Positions 13,091 through 13,368 of a stretch of DNA of 13,368 nucleotides are shown piece by piece. Below the pieces are notes generated by a model that saw only the letters and a list, made by a program, of their open reading frames with translations, ran no database searches and had not been told where the DNA came from. The DNA lies in assembly GCA_002726865.1 (NCBI GenBank), contig PBSW01000029.1:1-13368 (forward strand), given 5' to 3'. Each line of letters opens with the position of its first letter. Position 1 is the first letter of the stretch. The translations under genes and the position numbers were made by a program. This DNA is from Candidatus Bathyarchaeota archaeon (GTDB taxonomy: Archaea; Thermoproteota; Bathyarchaeia; TCS64).

Positions 13091-13368
13091 ATGGGATTCA
13101 GATCTGAGGAAAAAGTATCGGCGCCGAAGGGCAGGGTGGCCCCCAACGACCTCCCCCCATCATACTTCCTATCAGCCGGATACGACGGCAAACAGGAGAA
13201 AGCCTTCCTCCGCCTCTACGAGCCCGAGTCCCGCCAGATCTACCTCTGGTACGACAACACCAGCCACCTCTCCTACGCCGTCTCCAAGCAGACCCCGGAG
13301 CAGCTCAGAGGCAACCGCAGGCTGATGGACTACCCCGGCTTCCTCACACTGGAGCGGGTGGAGAAGTT
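13091..13368 (+). CDS. polB: Family B DNA polymerase, N-terminal part (runs off the window)
   Basis: The first 92 residues of a larger protein remain open to the end of the window. PPSYFLSAGYDGKQEKAFLR, then LYEPESRQIYLWYDN and TPEQL are typical of the N-terminal domain of archaeal replicative family B DNA polymerases, especially from TACK lineages. This domain precedes the exonuclease and polymerase domains, which are beyond the window, so activity cannot be judged. The ATG follows a TATA-like box at the right distance. The identification is by pattern recall of the N-terminus and is fairly sure. Confidence 0.78.
   Translation, partial: MGFRSEEKVSAPKGRVAPNDLPPSYFLSAGYDGKQEKAFLRLYEPESRQIYLWYDNTSHLSYAVSKQTPEQLRGNRRLMDYPGFLTLERVEK

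Noticed and set aside
1..13368. Search for CRISPR arrays, insertion sequences, integration sites and toxin-antitoxin or defence genes.
   Set aside because: No regularly spaced repeats, transposase-like proteins, terminal repeats or defence domains were seen by eye on either strand.

Overview
The window reads as a piece of an archaeal chromosome. The grounds are the ribosome-recycling ATPase ABCE1, a class III-type PRPP synthetase, an archaeal EngB-like GTPase, a DUF211 protein, an AN1 zinc finger joined to a site-2 protease, the start of a family B DNA polymerase, and TATA-like boxes lying about 25 bases ahead of several start codons. TTG and GTG starts are common. A likely arcadin-1 relative and the style of the polymerase N-terminus favour the TACK side of the archaea, perhaps a Bathyarchaeia-like lineage. 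That placement is inference; no rRNA or other decisive marker is present.

Left part (1-6110): two radical SAM enzymes of the pyruvate-formate-lyase-activase type face away from each other (72-1160 minus, 1414-2442 plus) around a divergent promoter region. Downstream on the plus strand come a protein resembling the pyruvate kinase C-terminal domain, an MFS transporter 7 bases later, an AN1-zinc-finger membrane metalloprotease, and PRPP synthetase with its own leaderless-type promoter.

Middle part (6111-8840): two small genes, arcadin-1-like (6616-6960) and engB (7137-7742), sit among long stretches with no convincing protein gene. These stretches hold promoter-like boxes without an ORF, oligo-T tracts that look like archaeal terminators, several inverted repeats, and an AT-rich island with a possible orphan ORF. 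If the window hides an undescribed element, it is most likely a non-coding RNA here.

Right part (8841-13368): ABCE1 converges on a VIT1/CCC1-type membrane protein (minus strand). That gene diverges from DUF211, agmatinase and the start of DNA polymerase B, all on the plus strand. The protein genes are mostly conserved information-processing, nucleotide and metabolic genes. No mobile element, CRISPR array, tRNA or rRNA was found. I see no defence or biosynthetic cluster, and nothing that proves a new protein system.
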